The translations under genes and the position numbers were made by a program. 64,000 bases of DNA, taken from Lysobacter_K sp043738095. GTDB taxonomy: Bacteria; Pseudomonadota; Gammaproteobacteria; Xanthomonadales; Xanthomonadaceae. The stretch is taken from assembly GCA_043738095.1 (NCBI GenBank), contig JAYSZI010000012.1, positions 1-64,000 on the forward strand. The letters run 5' to 3'. Positions 7,610 to 16,083 of the stretch are shown here, piece after piece. Position 1 is the first letter of the stretch; every line of letters begins with the position of its first letter. A model generated the notes under the pieces. It was not told the origin of the DNA. It saw only the letters and a list, made by a program, of their open reading frames with translations, and ran no database searches.

Positions 7610-8596
7610 TCAGACCGTGATCGCCTGACTCAACTCCTGCCAGCTCGGCGGTGTCGGCCATTGCGCCTCGACATTGCCTTCCAGCACGCGACGCAGGTCG
7701 CGACGATCCAGCTGCGGCGCCAGCGCGTGCAGCAATTCCACCGCGTAGTCACGCAACACGCGCTCGCGCGGCAACACGGCCCACGCCACGCACTCGGGGA
7801 TCACCGCTGGTGCAGGCAGCACCAGCAGGTCGTTGTCATCGCGCGCGTTCAACGCCATCTCGGCCAGCAGGCCGACGCCAAGGCCGGCTCGCACGTAGGT
7901 TTTAATCAGGTCGGCGTCGCGCGCGGTCATCGCCAGGCGCGGCTCGAAGCCGGCCGCGGCGAACGCGCGGCGCAAAGAGGATTCCGGCCGGATCGACGAC
8001 TCGTAGCTCACCAGCGGATGCGCCGCCAGTTGCGCCAACGTCGGTGCCGTGCCGGCAATCGCCAGCTCGTGCTCGCACGGCACCAGCACCACGCGGCGCC
8101 AGCGGAACAACGGCACCGCCATACCCCCCGCAGGGGCATCCCCAGCGGTGCTGATCAAGGCGAAGTCGGCCTCACCGCTGGCGAGCAACGCGAGTACCTC
8201 GCTGTCGGCAGTGGGCTGCAAATGCACGCTGATCTGCGGGTAAGCCTGCTTTACCCGCGCGATCGCCGGCGGCAACACAAATCGAGCCTGCGTGTGCGTG
8301 GTCGCGAGGACGAGCCGGCCTTGACCGTCGCCGCGCTGATTGGCGGCGTAGGAGCGGATGTTGCCCGCTTCCGCGAGCAGGCGGCGCGCGTGTACTAGTA
8401 CCTGAGTCCCTGCAGGCGTGATCGCGTCGAGACTGCGGCCCTTGCGCGAGAACAGCAGAAAGCCGAGCTCGTCCTCAAGTTGCTTGAGTTGCTTGGACAA
8501 GCCGGGCTGGGTTGCATGCACGCGCTCGGCGGCGAGCGTGATGTTGAAGCCAGCGTCCGCGATGGCGACGAGGTACCGCAGTTGGGTCAGCGTCAT
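7610..8596 (-). CDS. cysB: CysB-type LysR-family transcriptional regulator
   Basis: LysR-family regulator of 328 residues, the size of CysB/Cbl (about 324). The winged-helix N-terminus reads MTLTQLRYLVAIADAGFNIT, with recognition-helix region RVHATQPGLSKQLKQLEDEL near residues 27-46. The rest is the periplasmic-binding-like effector domain, including LATTHTQARFVLPPAI, a hallmark of CysB. The relatives activate cys genes under sulfur limitation using acetylserine as inducer. I chose the ATG at 8596; the frame is open 57 codons further upstream but that part is not family-like. It is divergent from cysG and lies within the sulfur island, so its targets are probably the neighbouring cys operons. 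Confidence 0.92.
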   Translation of the reverse strand: MTLTQLRYLVAIADAGFNITLAAERVHATQPGLSKQLKQLEDELGFLLFSRKGRSLDAITPAGTQVLVHARRLLAEAGNIRSYAANQRGDGQGRLVLATTHTQARFVLPPAIARVKQAYPQISVHLQPTADSEVLALLASGEADFALISTAGDAPAGGMAVPLFRWRRVVLVPCEHELAIAGTAPTLAQLAAHPLVSYESSIRPESSLRRAFAAAGFEPRLAMTARDADLIKTYVRAGLGVGLLAEMALNARDDNDLLVLPAPAVIPECVAWAVLPRERVLRDYAVELLHALAPQLDRRDLRRVLEGNVEAQWPTPPSWQELSQAITV

Positions 8597-8774
8597 TTTC
8601 GCGCGGTCCTGGGTGGCAAGGCGCAGCCACAGGTCCCGGCGGCCACCCGACACGGGAACCGGCGCTCCACACTGGTCGCAGCGAACGCCTTCATGATGAC
8701 GTATCTCTTCATGCGCATAAACAGATGCAACCGTAACTGGCGCCGGGGCCCGCTGTCCAGTGCTCATGCGCCGC

Positions 8775-8808
8775 GGGCATAAGCGCAGGTCCCGTGGTCA
8801 TTTCCGCC
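8775..8808 (+). promoter_or_regulatory. Candidate cysG promoter/operator block (matches block before cysJ)
   Basis: GGGCATAAGCGCA (8775-8787), 13 variable bases, then TTTCCGCC (8801-8808). This is the same pair of words with the same spacing as at 2282-2315, and it sits 84 bp before the cysG ATG, compared with 85 bp for cysJ. A related CGCATAA word occurs about 60 bp further upstream. I infer a common control element for sulfur genes. Confidence 0.45.
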
Positions 8809-8858
8809 CGCCCCGCAGCGTCGGTAGCGTCCGTGGCAGTTCACACGGGACTCCATCG

Positions 8859-10319
8859 ATGACCGCCCCCCTGTTCCCCCTATTCGCCGACCTACGGGGC
8901 CGCACCGTCCTGGTGGTCGGCGGCGGCGCGGTCGCGCGGCGCAAGGTCACGGCGCTGCTCGCGGCCGGGGCGCGCGTAATCGTCGGCGCGCCCGCGCTGG
9001 ACCCGACGCTGGCGGAGTGGGTCGCACAGGCCCGCATCGAGCATCGGGCCGGCCACTTTGACCCCACTTGGTTGCACGACGCGTGGCTCGCGATTGCGGC
9101 CACCGACAGCGCGGTGACCAACCGCGCCGTCGCCGCCGCCGGGCAGGCCCAGCGCGTCTGGGTGAATGTGGTCGATGACGCGGAGCTGTCGAGCTTCCAG
9201 GTGCCGGCGCGGGTAGAACGCGGACCGTTGCAGATCGCGAGTTCCAGCGGCGGTGGCGCGCCGATGCTCGCGCGGCATTTGCGCGAGCTACTCGAGGCGC
9301 AGTTCGATGAATCGCTCGGCGCGCTGGCCGAGCTGCTGTCGCGCCAGCGCCAGCGCATCCGCGCCCGACTTCCGGACCTGCAGGCACGACGACGCTTCTT
9401 CGAGCGTGTACTAGCGGGGCCGGTGCCGGGCCTGCTGCGGCGGGGCGACACCGCGGCAGCCACCCGTGCGTTGGGTACTGCGCTGAATCACCCAGCCCCT
9501 GGCGCCCGCGTCGGCCGCGTCGCCCTCGTCGGCGCCGGCCCGGGCGACCCCGGCCTGTTGACGCTGCGCGCCTTACGCCTGCTCAACGAGGCCGACGTGA
9601 TCCTGCACGACCGCCTCGTCAGCACCGAAGTGCTCGCCCTGGCGCGCCGCGATGCCGAGCTGATTGACGTCGGCAAGGACGCGCCTGGCGCGGCGCAACC
9701 CACCTCGCCGCACACCACCCAGCAGCGCATCCACGCCTTGCTGCTCGAACACGCACGCGCCGGCAAACGCGTGGTGCGACTCAAAGGCGGCGATCCGTTC
9801 GTGTTCGGTCGCGGCGGCGAGGAGCTCGAAGTCCTGCATGCCGCCGGCATCGCCTTCGAGGTTGTCCCCGGCATCACCGCAGCGCTGGCCTGCGCAGCCT
9901 ACGCCGGCATCCCATTGACCCACCGCGAGCACGCGCAATCGGTGCGCTTTGTCACCGCGCATTGCAAGGACTCGGGCGACACGCTCGACTGGCCAGCGCT
10001 CGCGGCCGAACGGCAAACACTCGCGGTGTACATGGGCGTACACGGATTGGGTCGCCTGCGTACTCAATTGCTCACGCACGGCAAGCCGCCGACGACGCCG
10101 TTCGCGCTGATCGAGAACGGCTCGCGGCCCGAGCAACGGGTGGTCGTCGGCACGCTGGCCGACTTGGCCGAAACGGCGGCCGCGCACGCCGTGCAATCGC
10201 CGGCACTGTTGATCCTCGGTGAAGTTGCGGCACTCGCCACAACGCTGCACTGGTTCGGCGCGGCGCCACTGACGGCTGTGGACGCGCCGGCGCGCCCGCA
10301 GTTGGCACACGCGGCCTGA
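8859..10319 (+). CDS. cysG: Siroheme synthase CysG (multifunctional)
   Basis: Makes siroheme, the cofactor of CysI, from uroporphyrinogen III: SAM-dependent bis-methylation, NAD-dependent dehydrogenation, then iron insertion. The product is 486 residues (E. coli 457). The N-terminal dehydrogenase/ferrochelatase part starts with a Rossmann motif, RTVLVVGGGAVARRKVTALL near residue 13. The C-terminal methyltransferase begins near residue 218 with VGAGPGDPGLLTLRALRLL and carries VRLKGGDPFVFGRGGEELEVL near residue 305. The ATG at 8859 follows the family N-terminus; the upstream in-frame extension is rejected. CysK follows 79 bp later, so the two are probably co-transcribed. Confidence 0.96.
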   Translation: MTAPLFPLFADLRGRTVLVVGGGAVARRKVTALLAAGARVIVGAPALDPTLAEWVAQARIEHRAGHFDPTWLHDAWLAIAATDSAVTNRAVAAAGQAQRVWVNVVDDAELSSFQVPARVERGPLQIASSSGGGAPMLARHLRELLEAQFDESLGALAELLSRQRQRIRARLPDLQARRRFFERVLAGPVPGLLRRGDTAAATRALGTALNHPAPGARVGRVALVGAGPGDPGLLTLRALRLLNEADVILHDRLVSTEVLALARRDAELIDVGKDAPGAAQPTSPHTTQQRIHALLLEHARAGKRVVRLKGGDPFVFGRGGEELEVLHAAGIAFEVVPGITAALACAAYAGIPLTHREHAQSVRFVTAHCKDSGDTLDWPALAAERQTLAVYMGVHGLGRLRTQLLTHGKPPTTPFALIENGSRPEQRVVVGTLADLAETAAAHAVQSPALLILGEVAALATTLHWFGAAPLTAVDAPARPQLAHAA

Positions 10320-10398
10320 CGTAGACCGTTAAAGCCGCCGGCACCACCGGCGCCTGCTGATTTGGCAACGCATTCCCCCCATCTTCGGAATCCATTCC

Positions 10399-11376
10399 AT
10401 GCCCCTCTACGACAGCATTCTCGACACCATCGGCAACACGCCCATCGTCAAACTGCATCGCCTTGCTCCCAAGCACGTCACGCTTTTCGCCAAGGTCGAG
10501 TCATTCAATCCCGGTGGTTCGGTCAAGGACCGGCTTGCGCTCGCGATCGTGCTGGACGCGGAAGCCCGCGGCCTGCTTGCACCGGGGCAGACGATTGTCG
10601 AGGCGACCTCCGGCAACACCGGCATCGCATTGGCGATGGTTGCCGCCGCACGCGGCTATCCGTTCGTGGCAGTGATGACGGAGACCTTCTCGGTCGAACG
10701 TCGCAAACTGATGCGTGCTTACGGCGCGAAAGTGATTTTGACGCCGGCCGCCGAGCGCGGCAGCGGCATGGTGCGCAGGGCGGCCGAACTCGCCGAGCAG
10801 CACGGCTGGTTCCTCGCGCGCCAGTTCGAGAACGAAGCCAACCCCGCGTACCACCGCAGCACCACGGGTCCGGAGATCCTCCGCGATTTTGCCGGCAAGC
10901 GGCTCGACTACTTCGTCAGCGGCTGGGGCACTGGTGGCACGATCACCGGCGCCGGCGAAGTGCTCAAACTCGCGCGCCCCGGCCTGCAAGTGATCGCAGC
11001 CGAACCAGCCGCCGCCGCGCTGCTATCCGGCGACGCCTGGCAGCCGCACAAGATCCAGGGCTGGACACCCGACTTTCTGCCCGCAGTGCTCAACCGCAGC
11101 ATCGCCGACGCGATCGTGCCGATCGACGAGCTGCTTGCGCGCGACACCGCACGCAGGCTGGCCACTGAGGAAGGCTTGTTCGTCGGCCTCTCTGCCGGCG
11201 CCACCGTCGCCGCGGCCCTGCGCGTGGCCGACTCCGCGCCCGCCGGTGCGGTGCTGCTGGCGATGCTGCCCGATACCGGCGAGCGCTACCTGTCGACGTT
11301 TCTGTTCGAAGGTATTGCTGAAGGCTCAGATGACGCGTGGCTGGCGTCCCTGCAGGAGGAGGCAGCGGTGGCCTGA
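10399..11376 (+). CDS. cysK: Cysteine synthase A (O-acetylserine sulfhydrylase) CysK
   Basis: PLP enzyme that joins sulfide to O-acetylserine, giving cysteine: the end point of the sulfate pathway encoded here. The protein has 325 residues (E. coli CysK 323). The PLP lysine is K43 in FNPGGSVKDR. The substrate loop TSGNTGIAL is at about 70-78, the PLP-phosphate loop GTGGTITGAGEV is near 176, and the conserved C-terminal PDTGERYLST is near 293. It could in principle be a CysM-type isozyme, but length and motifs favour CysK. It is downstream of cysG and followed by a 574-bp gene-free gap. Confidence 0.95.
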   Translation: MPLYDSILDTIGNTPIVKLHRLAPKHVTLFAKVESFNPGGSVKDRLALAIVLDAEARGLLAPGQTIVEATSGNTGIALAMVAAARGYPFVAVMTETFSVERRKLMRAYGAKVILTPAAERGSGMVRRAAELAEQHGWFLARQFENEANPAYHRSTTGPEILRDFAGKRLDYFVSGWGTGGTITGAGEVLKLARPGLQVIAAEPAAAALLSGDAWQPHKIQGWTPDFLPAVLNRSIADAIVPIDELLARDTARRLATEEGLFVGLSAGATVAAALRVADSAPAGAVLLAMLPDTGERYLSTFLFEGIAEGSDDAWLASLQEEAAVA

Positions 11377-11950
11377 AGTCTGTCCCTCGATTTCCAGCAA
11401 TCAGGGCCGCGTTTTCGGCAACCGCACAGTCGCGACGCATCGGTTCTTCGGCGAGCCCGGTGCACAACCGAGTCTCGAAAACGCGCCGCGCCAACGTTCT
11501 CGCGGCGTGTCGCCCAGCTGGCCGGCAAAGCGCCTCGCAGCCGAATGCGGGGCGGGCTGCACTCCCCTTAAATCGCCACGACTGGGGCATCCACCACTGT
11601 CCAGGCAGACAATACCGTGATGTCGAGCCGTACTCGATCCCGAGCGGCGCATACGGGTCATGCGCCCAGGTCGCTTCCCAGCGCTCGCGGACGACGTCGC
11701 CGGGAGCCTGTTATTCCGTTGAAGTCTCAACTGGAGAACAAGCTGCTTATGGCGGCGGCGAAAGCGGACGCTGCCGCAGCGCTGGTCTTTTTCGCCCAGC
11801 GGAAGCGCTGGCGGCGCGCGCACGTCGGAGGCGACGACGCCCCGCAGAAGTCCGCTGCCCACTGCCTCACCATTCGCGGTCGCACACCTTCGCCGTTTAC
11901 CCTGTGCACCTGCGGCCCTGGCCGCGATCACGACCCGACGAGCCGACTGA
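11377..11950. other. Gene-free stretch between cysK and amgK
   Basis: No frame here resembles a known protein, and the open frames are GC-driven. An imperfect hairpin (CAGCGCTGG ... CCAGCGGAAGCGCTGG) occurs around 11778-11810. In Pseudomonas the lptD gene is divergent from amgK at this position; no lptD is seen, so this may be a rearrangement junction. Confidence 0.6.
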
Positions 11951-13048
11951 ATGAGCCCGACCGACACCGCCTTCATCGAGCGCACGAGCGCACGCCTGGC
12001 CTGGGCCCGCGCCGCCACCGGCGACGCCGCGTTCGAATTGCACCGCGCCTCGGTGGATGCCGGCTTCCGCAGCTACTGGCGCGGTGCCACCGCTGCGGGC
12101 CACGCAGCGCCTGCCAGCGTGATCGTGATGGATTCACCGCCCGACAAAGAAGACGTGCGCCCGTGGCTGCGCATCCGCGCGTTGCTCGAAACCGGCGGCG
12201 TGCGTGTACCGCGGGTGCTCGCGCAGGACATCGACGCCGGTTTCCTGCTGCTCGAGGACCTCGGCGCCGACACCTACCTGCATGTGATCGGGCTGCACAA
12301 CGCCGATGCCCTGCTCGACGACGCAATCACCCAACTGTTGAAACTGCAGGCCATCCCCTGCCCGGCTGATCTGCCGGCGTACGACGAGGCGTTGCTCACG
12401 CGTGAGCTGCACCTGTTCGATGAGTGGTACCTCGGCCGCCACCTCGGCTTGTCGCTCCATGACAGCGACCTGGAGGCACTCGGCCAGGTTTACCGTCACC
12501 TCATCGACAACGCGCTGGCGCAGCCCCAAGTGCTGGTGCATCGGGATTTCATGCCGCGCAATCTGATGCCGATCGCGGGCGACGGTGCATTGGGTACTAG
12601 TGGTGCTGTCGATAGCGACCGCACCGGCGGCGGCCGGCCGGCGGTGCTCGACTTTCAGGATGCCGTGCGCGGCCCCATTGCTTACGACCCCATTAGCCTG
12701 TTCAAGGACGCGTTCCTGAGCTGGCCGCAGGATCGCGTCGATGTCTGGCTCGATCGCTACCATGCGCGCGCGTCCGCGGCCGGGTTGCCGGTGCCGGACT
12801 TGCCGCGCTTTCGCCGCGACGCCGACCTGATCGGGGTGCAGCGCCATCTCAAGGTCATTGGCATTTTCGCGCGCTTGTGCCATCGCGACGCCAAGCCGAA
12901 GTACCTCGCCGACGTGCCGCGATTCTTCGACTATCTCAATGGGGTGCTGCCGAAGTATCCGGAGCTCGCACCGCTGACGCAGTTGATCGAGCAGCGCGTG
13001 CGTCCAGCGCTGGATGAGCTCGCGCGCGCCCGCGAAGGGCTCGCCTGA
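11951..13048 (+). CDS. amgK: N-acetylmuramate/N-acetylglucosamine kinase AmgK (aminoglycoside phosphotransferase fold)
   Basis: Phosphotransferase with the aminoglycoside-kinase fold, followed 1 bp later by a MurU-like nucleotidyltransferase. That is the arrangement of the AmgK-MurU cell-wall recycling shunt, in which anomeric phosphorylation of MurNAc/GlcNAc precedes UDP activation and bypasses de novo UDP-MurNAc synthesis. Visible motifs are the catalytic loop HRDFMPRNLM (198-207) and the metal-binding DFQDAVRGPIAYDP (234-247). Length is 365 residues. An unusual Gly/Asp/Thr-rich stretch of about 20 residues (209-229) separates catalytic loop and DFQD, which normally lie closer. The function rests on the gene pair; a choline or other small-molecule kinase is less likely. 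Confidence 0.85.
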   Translation: MSPTDTAFIERTSARLAWARAATGDAAFELHRASVDAGFRSYWRGATAAGHAAPASVIVMDSPPDKEDVRPWLRIRALLETGGVRVPRVLAQDIDAGFLLLEDLGADTYLHVIGLHNADALLDDAITQLLKLQAIPCPADLPAYDEALLTRELHLFDEWYLGRHLGLSLHDSDLEALGQVYRHLIDNALAQPQVLVHRDFMPRNLMPIAGDGALGTSGAVDSDRTGGGRPAVLDFQDAVRGPIAYDPISLFKDAFLSWPQDRVDVWLDRYHARASAAGLPVPDLPRFRRDADLIGVQRHLKVIGIFARLCHRDAKPKYLADVPRFFDYLNGVLPKYPELAPLTQLIEQRVRPALDELARAREGLA

Positions 13049-13049
13049 A

Positions 13050-13772
13050 ATGAAGGCGCTGATCTTCGCCGCCGGCCTTGGCGAACGCATGCGCCCGCTG
13101 ACCGAGCACACACCCAAGCCACTGCTGGAAGTCGGCGGCAAGCCGCTGATCACCTGGCACCTGGAAAAACTGGCGAAGCTCGGCGTGCGCGACGTGGTGA
13201 TCAACACCAGCTGGCTGGCGACGAAGTTTCCGGATGCGCTCGGCGACGGCTCGCGTTGGGGCCTGCGTCTGCACTACTCGTACGAGGGCCCGACCGCGCT
13301 CGAAACCGGCGGCGGCATGTGGCATGCGCTGGGGTTGTTGCGCGATGAGCACGACGCAGAGGCACCGTTCCTCGCGATCAATGGCGACATCTGGTGCGAT
13401 TACGATTTCGCGCGGATGCCGCCCGCGCCTGCAGGTAAAGCCCACCTCGTTCTCGTCGACAACCCACCGCAGCATCCCAACGGCGATTTCGCCCTTGATG
13501 GTGACGGCAAAGTGCATAGCGATGGCGACGTCCGCCTCACATTCACCGGCATCGGCGTGTATCGCCCGTCGCTGTTCGATGATTGGCGCGACGTGATCGG
13601 CGATGCTCCCGGCGTCGATGCCACCCCGCCGCGTTTCAAACTCGCCCCACTACTGCGGGCTGCGATGGCCAAGGGTTGCGTGAGCGGCGAACACCACGGC
13701 GGCCGCTGGACCGATGTCGGCACGCAGCAACGGCTGGAGCAGCTGGACACAACGCTGCAACGGGACGTCTGA
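13050..13772 (+). CDS. murU: N-acetylmuramate alpha-1-phosphate uridylyltransferase MurU
   Basis: Nucleotidyltransferase of 240 residues with the sugar-nucleotide pyrophosphorylase signature AAGLGERMRPLTEHTPKPLL at residues 7-26 and the metal-binding aspartate in AINGDIWCDYD near residue 110. With AmgK it would convert MurNAc-1-phosphate to UDP-MurNAc in the recycling shunt that confers intrinsic fosfomycin tolerance in pseudomonads. Similar sequences are often labelled mannose-1-phosphate guanylyltransferase; the short length without a left-handed helix domain and the AmgK neighbour favour MurU. The start is the ATG at 13050, one base after the amgK stop. Confidence 0.87.
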   Translation: MKALIFAAGLGERMRPLTEHTPKPLLEVGGKPLITWHLEKLAKLGVRDVVINTSWLATKFPDALGDGSRWGLRLHYSYEGPTALETGGGMWHALGLLRDEHDAEAPFLAINGDIWCDYDFARMPPAPAGKAHLVLVDNPPQHPNGDFALDGDGKVHSDGDVRLTFTGIGVYRPSLFDDWRDVIGDAPGVDATPPRFKLAPLLRAAMAKGCVSGEHHGGRWTDVGTQQRLEQLDTTLQRDV

Positions 13773-13979
13773 AGCCAGGAGCGTTCTGGTTTTCCTGGGC
13801 GTTCATCAGCCCATCGAGCGCGCGCGTTACGCAGCGGCCCCAGCCCCTACGGGAAGGCTGTTGTCGCCTGCATCTCAACACCTGCCGGCGTCCCTTGGGC
13901 GGTTACCGGGGTGAATCCCGCCTATACGCGCGATGTGTTACCCAGAGCATTGACCTCACGGATAGGTGCAGGCGCAATC

Positions 13980-15599
13980 ATGAACGTATCGATCCGCCAG
14001 CGAATCCTGCTCAGCTTTGCCGTAATCCTCGCCTTGATGGTGTTGATGGGCGGCATTGCCATCCAGCGGTTGCTCCACATCGAAGAAGAAGAGGCCTTTC
14101 TGCGGGAGGACGCGGTGCCCGGGATGCATTCCGCCGAGCAGCTGCAATCGGCGTGGAGGACGAACCAGATTTTGCTCCAAGCGCATGTGCTCGCGTCCAG
14201 CGATACCAACAGGGCAAGTTTGGAAGCCGAACTGCGCCGCAACAATGCCGAGTACAACACCGCGTTGCGCCGCTACGAATCCACCATTACCCGCGCTGAC
14301 GACCGCCAGCTGTTCGTCGAGTTCCAACGCGCTGCCGCCCCCTATCTCGCCGCGCAACCCGAGGCGATCCGCCTGAGCAGGACCGAGCCAGAAGCAGTAC
14401 GCGATTTCATGCGCGGGCGCGTAAGCCCTGCCTTCGACGAGGGTATGGCGGCGCTATCCAGGATTGGCGATTATAACTACCGCAGTGCCGTGGACTCCCT
14501 GAAGCGCATAGACGACGCCGTCGCGGCGGCGAAAACCGGCATCTGGATCAGCTTCATCGTTGCGCTCGCGCTTGCTGCGCTGACGGGCTTCTACTTGCTA
14601 AAGGCCGTGACCGAGCCGCTACAGCGGCTGACCCGCGCGGTAGATGTGATGGCGAAGGGCGACTTCAGCGAGCGTCTGGCGCTGGCTCGCAGTGACGAGT
14701 TCGGGGTGCTCGCGCAAGGCTACGACCGCATGAACGTCGACCTGTCGACATTGGTGGGGCAGATCCAGAACTCCGGCATCCAGGTCAACTCGTCGATCAA
14801 CGAACTCGCTGCGACGTTGCGCGAGCAGCAGGCGACCGCGACCGAGATCGCCGCCACCACTACCGAGATCGGTGCCACCTCGCGGGAAATTTCTGCCACG
14901 TCCAAAGAACTAGTCCGCACGATGGGCGCGGTGGCCACCGGCGCCGAGCAGACCGCGGCGCTGGCTAGCGAGGGCCAATCCGGGCTGGTGCAAATGGAAG
15001 CAACCATGGAGCGGGTGATGGAAGCCACTGCGACGATCAACGCCAAGCTCGCCGTCCTCACCGAAAAAGCCGACAACATCAGCCGCATCGTCACCGCCAT
15101 CACCAAGGTCGCCGATCAAACCAACCTGCTGTCGCTCAACGCCGCCATCGAGGCAGAGAAAGCCGGCGAGTACGGCCGCGGATTCTCAGTAGTGGCGACG
15201 GAAATCCGCCGCTTGGCCGACCAGACGGCGGTGTCGACGCTCGACATCGAGCAGATGGTGCGCGAGATCCAGTCGGCGGTGTCGGCCGGGGTCATGAGCA
15301 TGGACAAGTTCTCCGAAGAAGTCCGACGTGGCACCCATGACGTGAGCCAGGTCGGCGACCAACTGTCGCAGGTGATCCAGCACGTGCAAGCCATGGTGCC
15401 GCGCTTCGAGGCCGTCAACGAGGGCGTGCAGGCACAAGCCACCGGGGCCGAGCAAATCACCCAGGCGCTGACGCAACTGGGCGAAGCCGCGCAGCAGACC
15501 GTCGACACCTTGCGACAGTCGAATCAGGCGGTGGATGAGCTGCACCAAGTCAGCGCCGGACTGCGCGATGGCGTCTCGAAGTTCAAGCTCCAGGGGTAG
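13980..15599 (+). CDS. wspA: Methyl-accepting chemotaxis protein WspA
   Basis: Receptor of a Wsp-type chemosensory pathway controlling c-di-GMP. The 539-residue protein has an N-terminal membrane segment (about 11-29), a helical periplasmic region (30-186), a second membrane segment (187-208), HAMP (about 208-260) and a long cytoplasmic coiled coil. The signalling hairpin TNLLSLNAAIEAEKAGEYGR lies at 381-400. In Pseudomonas WspA clusters on surface contact and activates WspE. It is the first gene of seven in the order wspABCDEFR. The chosen ATG at 13980 puts a positively charged start before the first membrane helix. No CheR-tethering NWETF-like pentapeptide is seen at the C-terminus. Confidence 0.92.
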   Translation: MNVSIRQRILLSFAVILALMVLMGGIAIQRLLHIEEEEAFLREDAVPGMHSAEQLQSAWRTNQILLQAHVLASSDTNRASLEAELRRNNAEYNTALRRYESTITRADDRQLFVEFQRAAAPYLAAQPEAIRLSRTEPEAVRDFMRGRVSPAFDEGMAALSRIGDYNYRSAVDSLKRIDDAVAAAKTGIWISFIVALALAALTGFYLLKAVTEPLQRLTRAVDVMAKGDFSERLALARSDEFGVLAQGYDRMNVDLSTLVGQIQNSGIQVNSSINELAATLREQQATATEIAATTTEIGATSREISATSKELVRTMGAVATGAEQTAALASEGQSGLVQMEATMERVMEATATINAKLAVLTEKADNISRIVTAITKVADQTNLLSLNAAIEAEKAGEYGRGFSVVATEIRRLADQTAVSTLDIEQMVREIQSAVSAGVMSMDKFSEEVRRGTHDVSQVGDQLSQVIQHVQAMVPRFEAVNEGVQAQATGAEQITQALTQLGEAAQQTVDTLRQSNQAVDELHQVSAGLRDGVSKFKLQG

Positions 15600-15621
15600 G
15601 AAAGCGGACAAGGGGAGCGAC

Positions 15622-16083
15622 ATGCTTTTCCTGATATTCCAGCTGGGCAAGGATCGCTATGCGATCGAGGCGGCGAAGATCGCCGCGGTGCTGCCGCTGG
15701 TAATCGCCAAGGCCATCCCCCACGCGCCCGCGGCCGTTGCCGGCGTGTTCGACTACCGCGGGACCACTGTGCCCCTGATCGATCTGAGCCAATTGGCCCT
15801 CGGGCGACCAGCGCAGCGGCGGCGCAGTACGCGCATCATCTTGGTGGACTATCCCGTGGCTACCGGCGACACCGCCCTACTCGGGCTGATCGCGGAAAAT
15901 GCGTTGGAAACCCTCGCCCGCGACCCTGCCGAGTTCATGCCCAGCGGTGTGAGCAGCGAAGGTGCGCCGTATCTGGGCCCCGTCGTTTCCGATGCGCACG
16001 GCATCGTGCAGTGGCTGCAACTCGATCGACTGCTACCCGAGGCAGTGCGCGATCTGCTGTTCCAACAATTGGCCGTGAGCTGA
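15622..16083 (+). CDS. wspB: CheW-like coupling protein WspB
   Basis: Single CheW domain of 153 residues (LFLIFQLGKDRYAIEAAKIA at the start, then GVFDYRGTTVPLIDLSQLAL near residues 43-62). It is expected to bridge the WspA receptor and the WspE kinase in the cytoplasmic array. It follows wspA by 22 bp with GGGGAG as ribosome-binding site, and its stop overlaps the next start (TGATG). Two CheW proteins (this and WspD) are characteristic of Wsp operons. Confidence 0.9.
   Translation: MLFLIFQLGKDRYAIEAAKIAAVLPLVIAKAIPHAPAAVAGVFDYRGTTVPLIDLSQLALGRPAQRRRSTRIILVDYPVATGDTALLGLIAENALETLARDPAEFMPSGVSSEGAPYLGPVVSDAHGIVQWLQLDRLLPEAVRDLLFQQLAVS

Noticed and set aside
11090..11590. Minus-strand frame overlapping the cysK end, possible lptD remnant
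   Set aside because: The translated sequence shows no LptD or other recognisable motif, and most of it is antisense to cysK.
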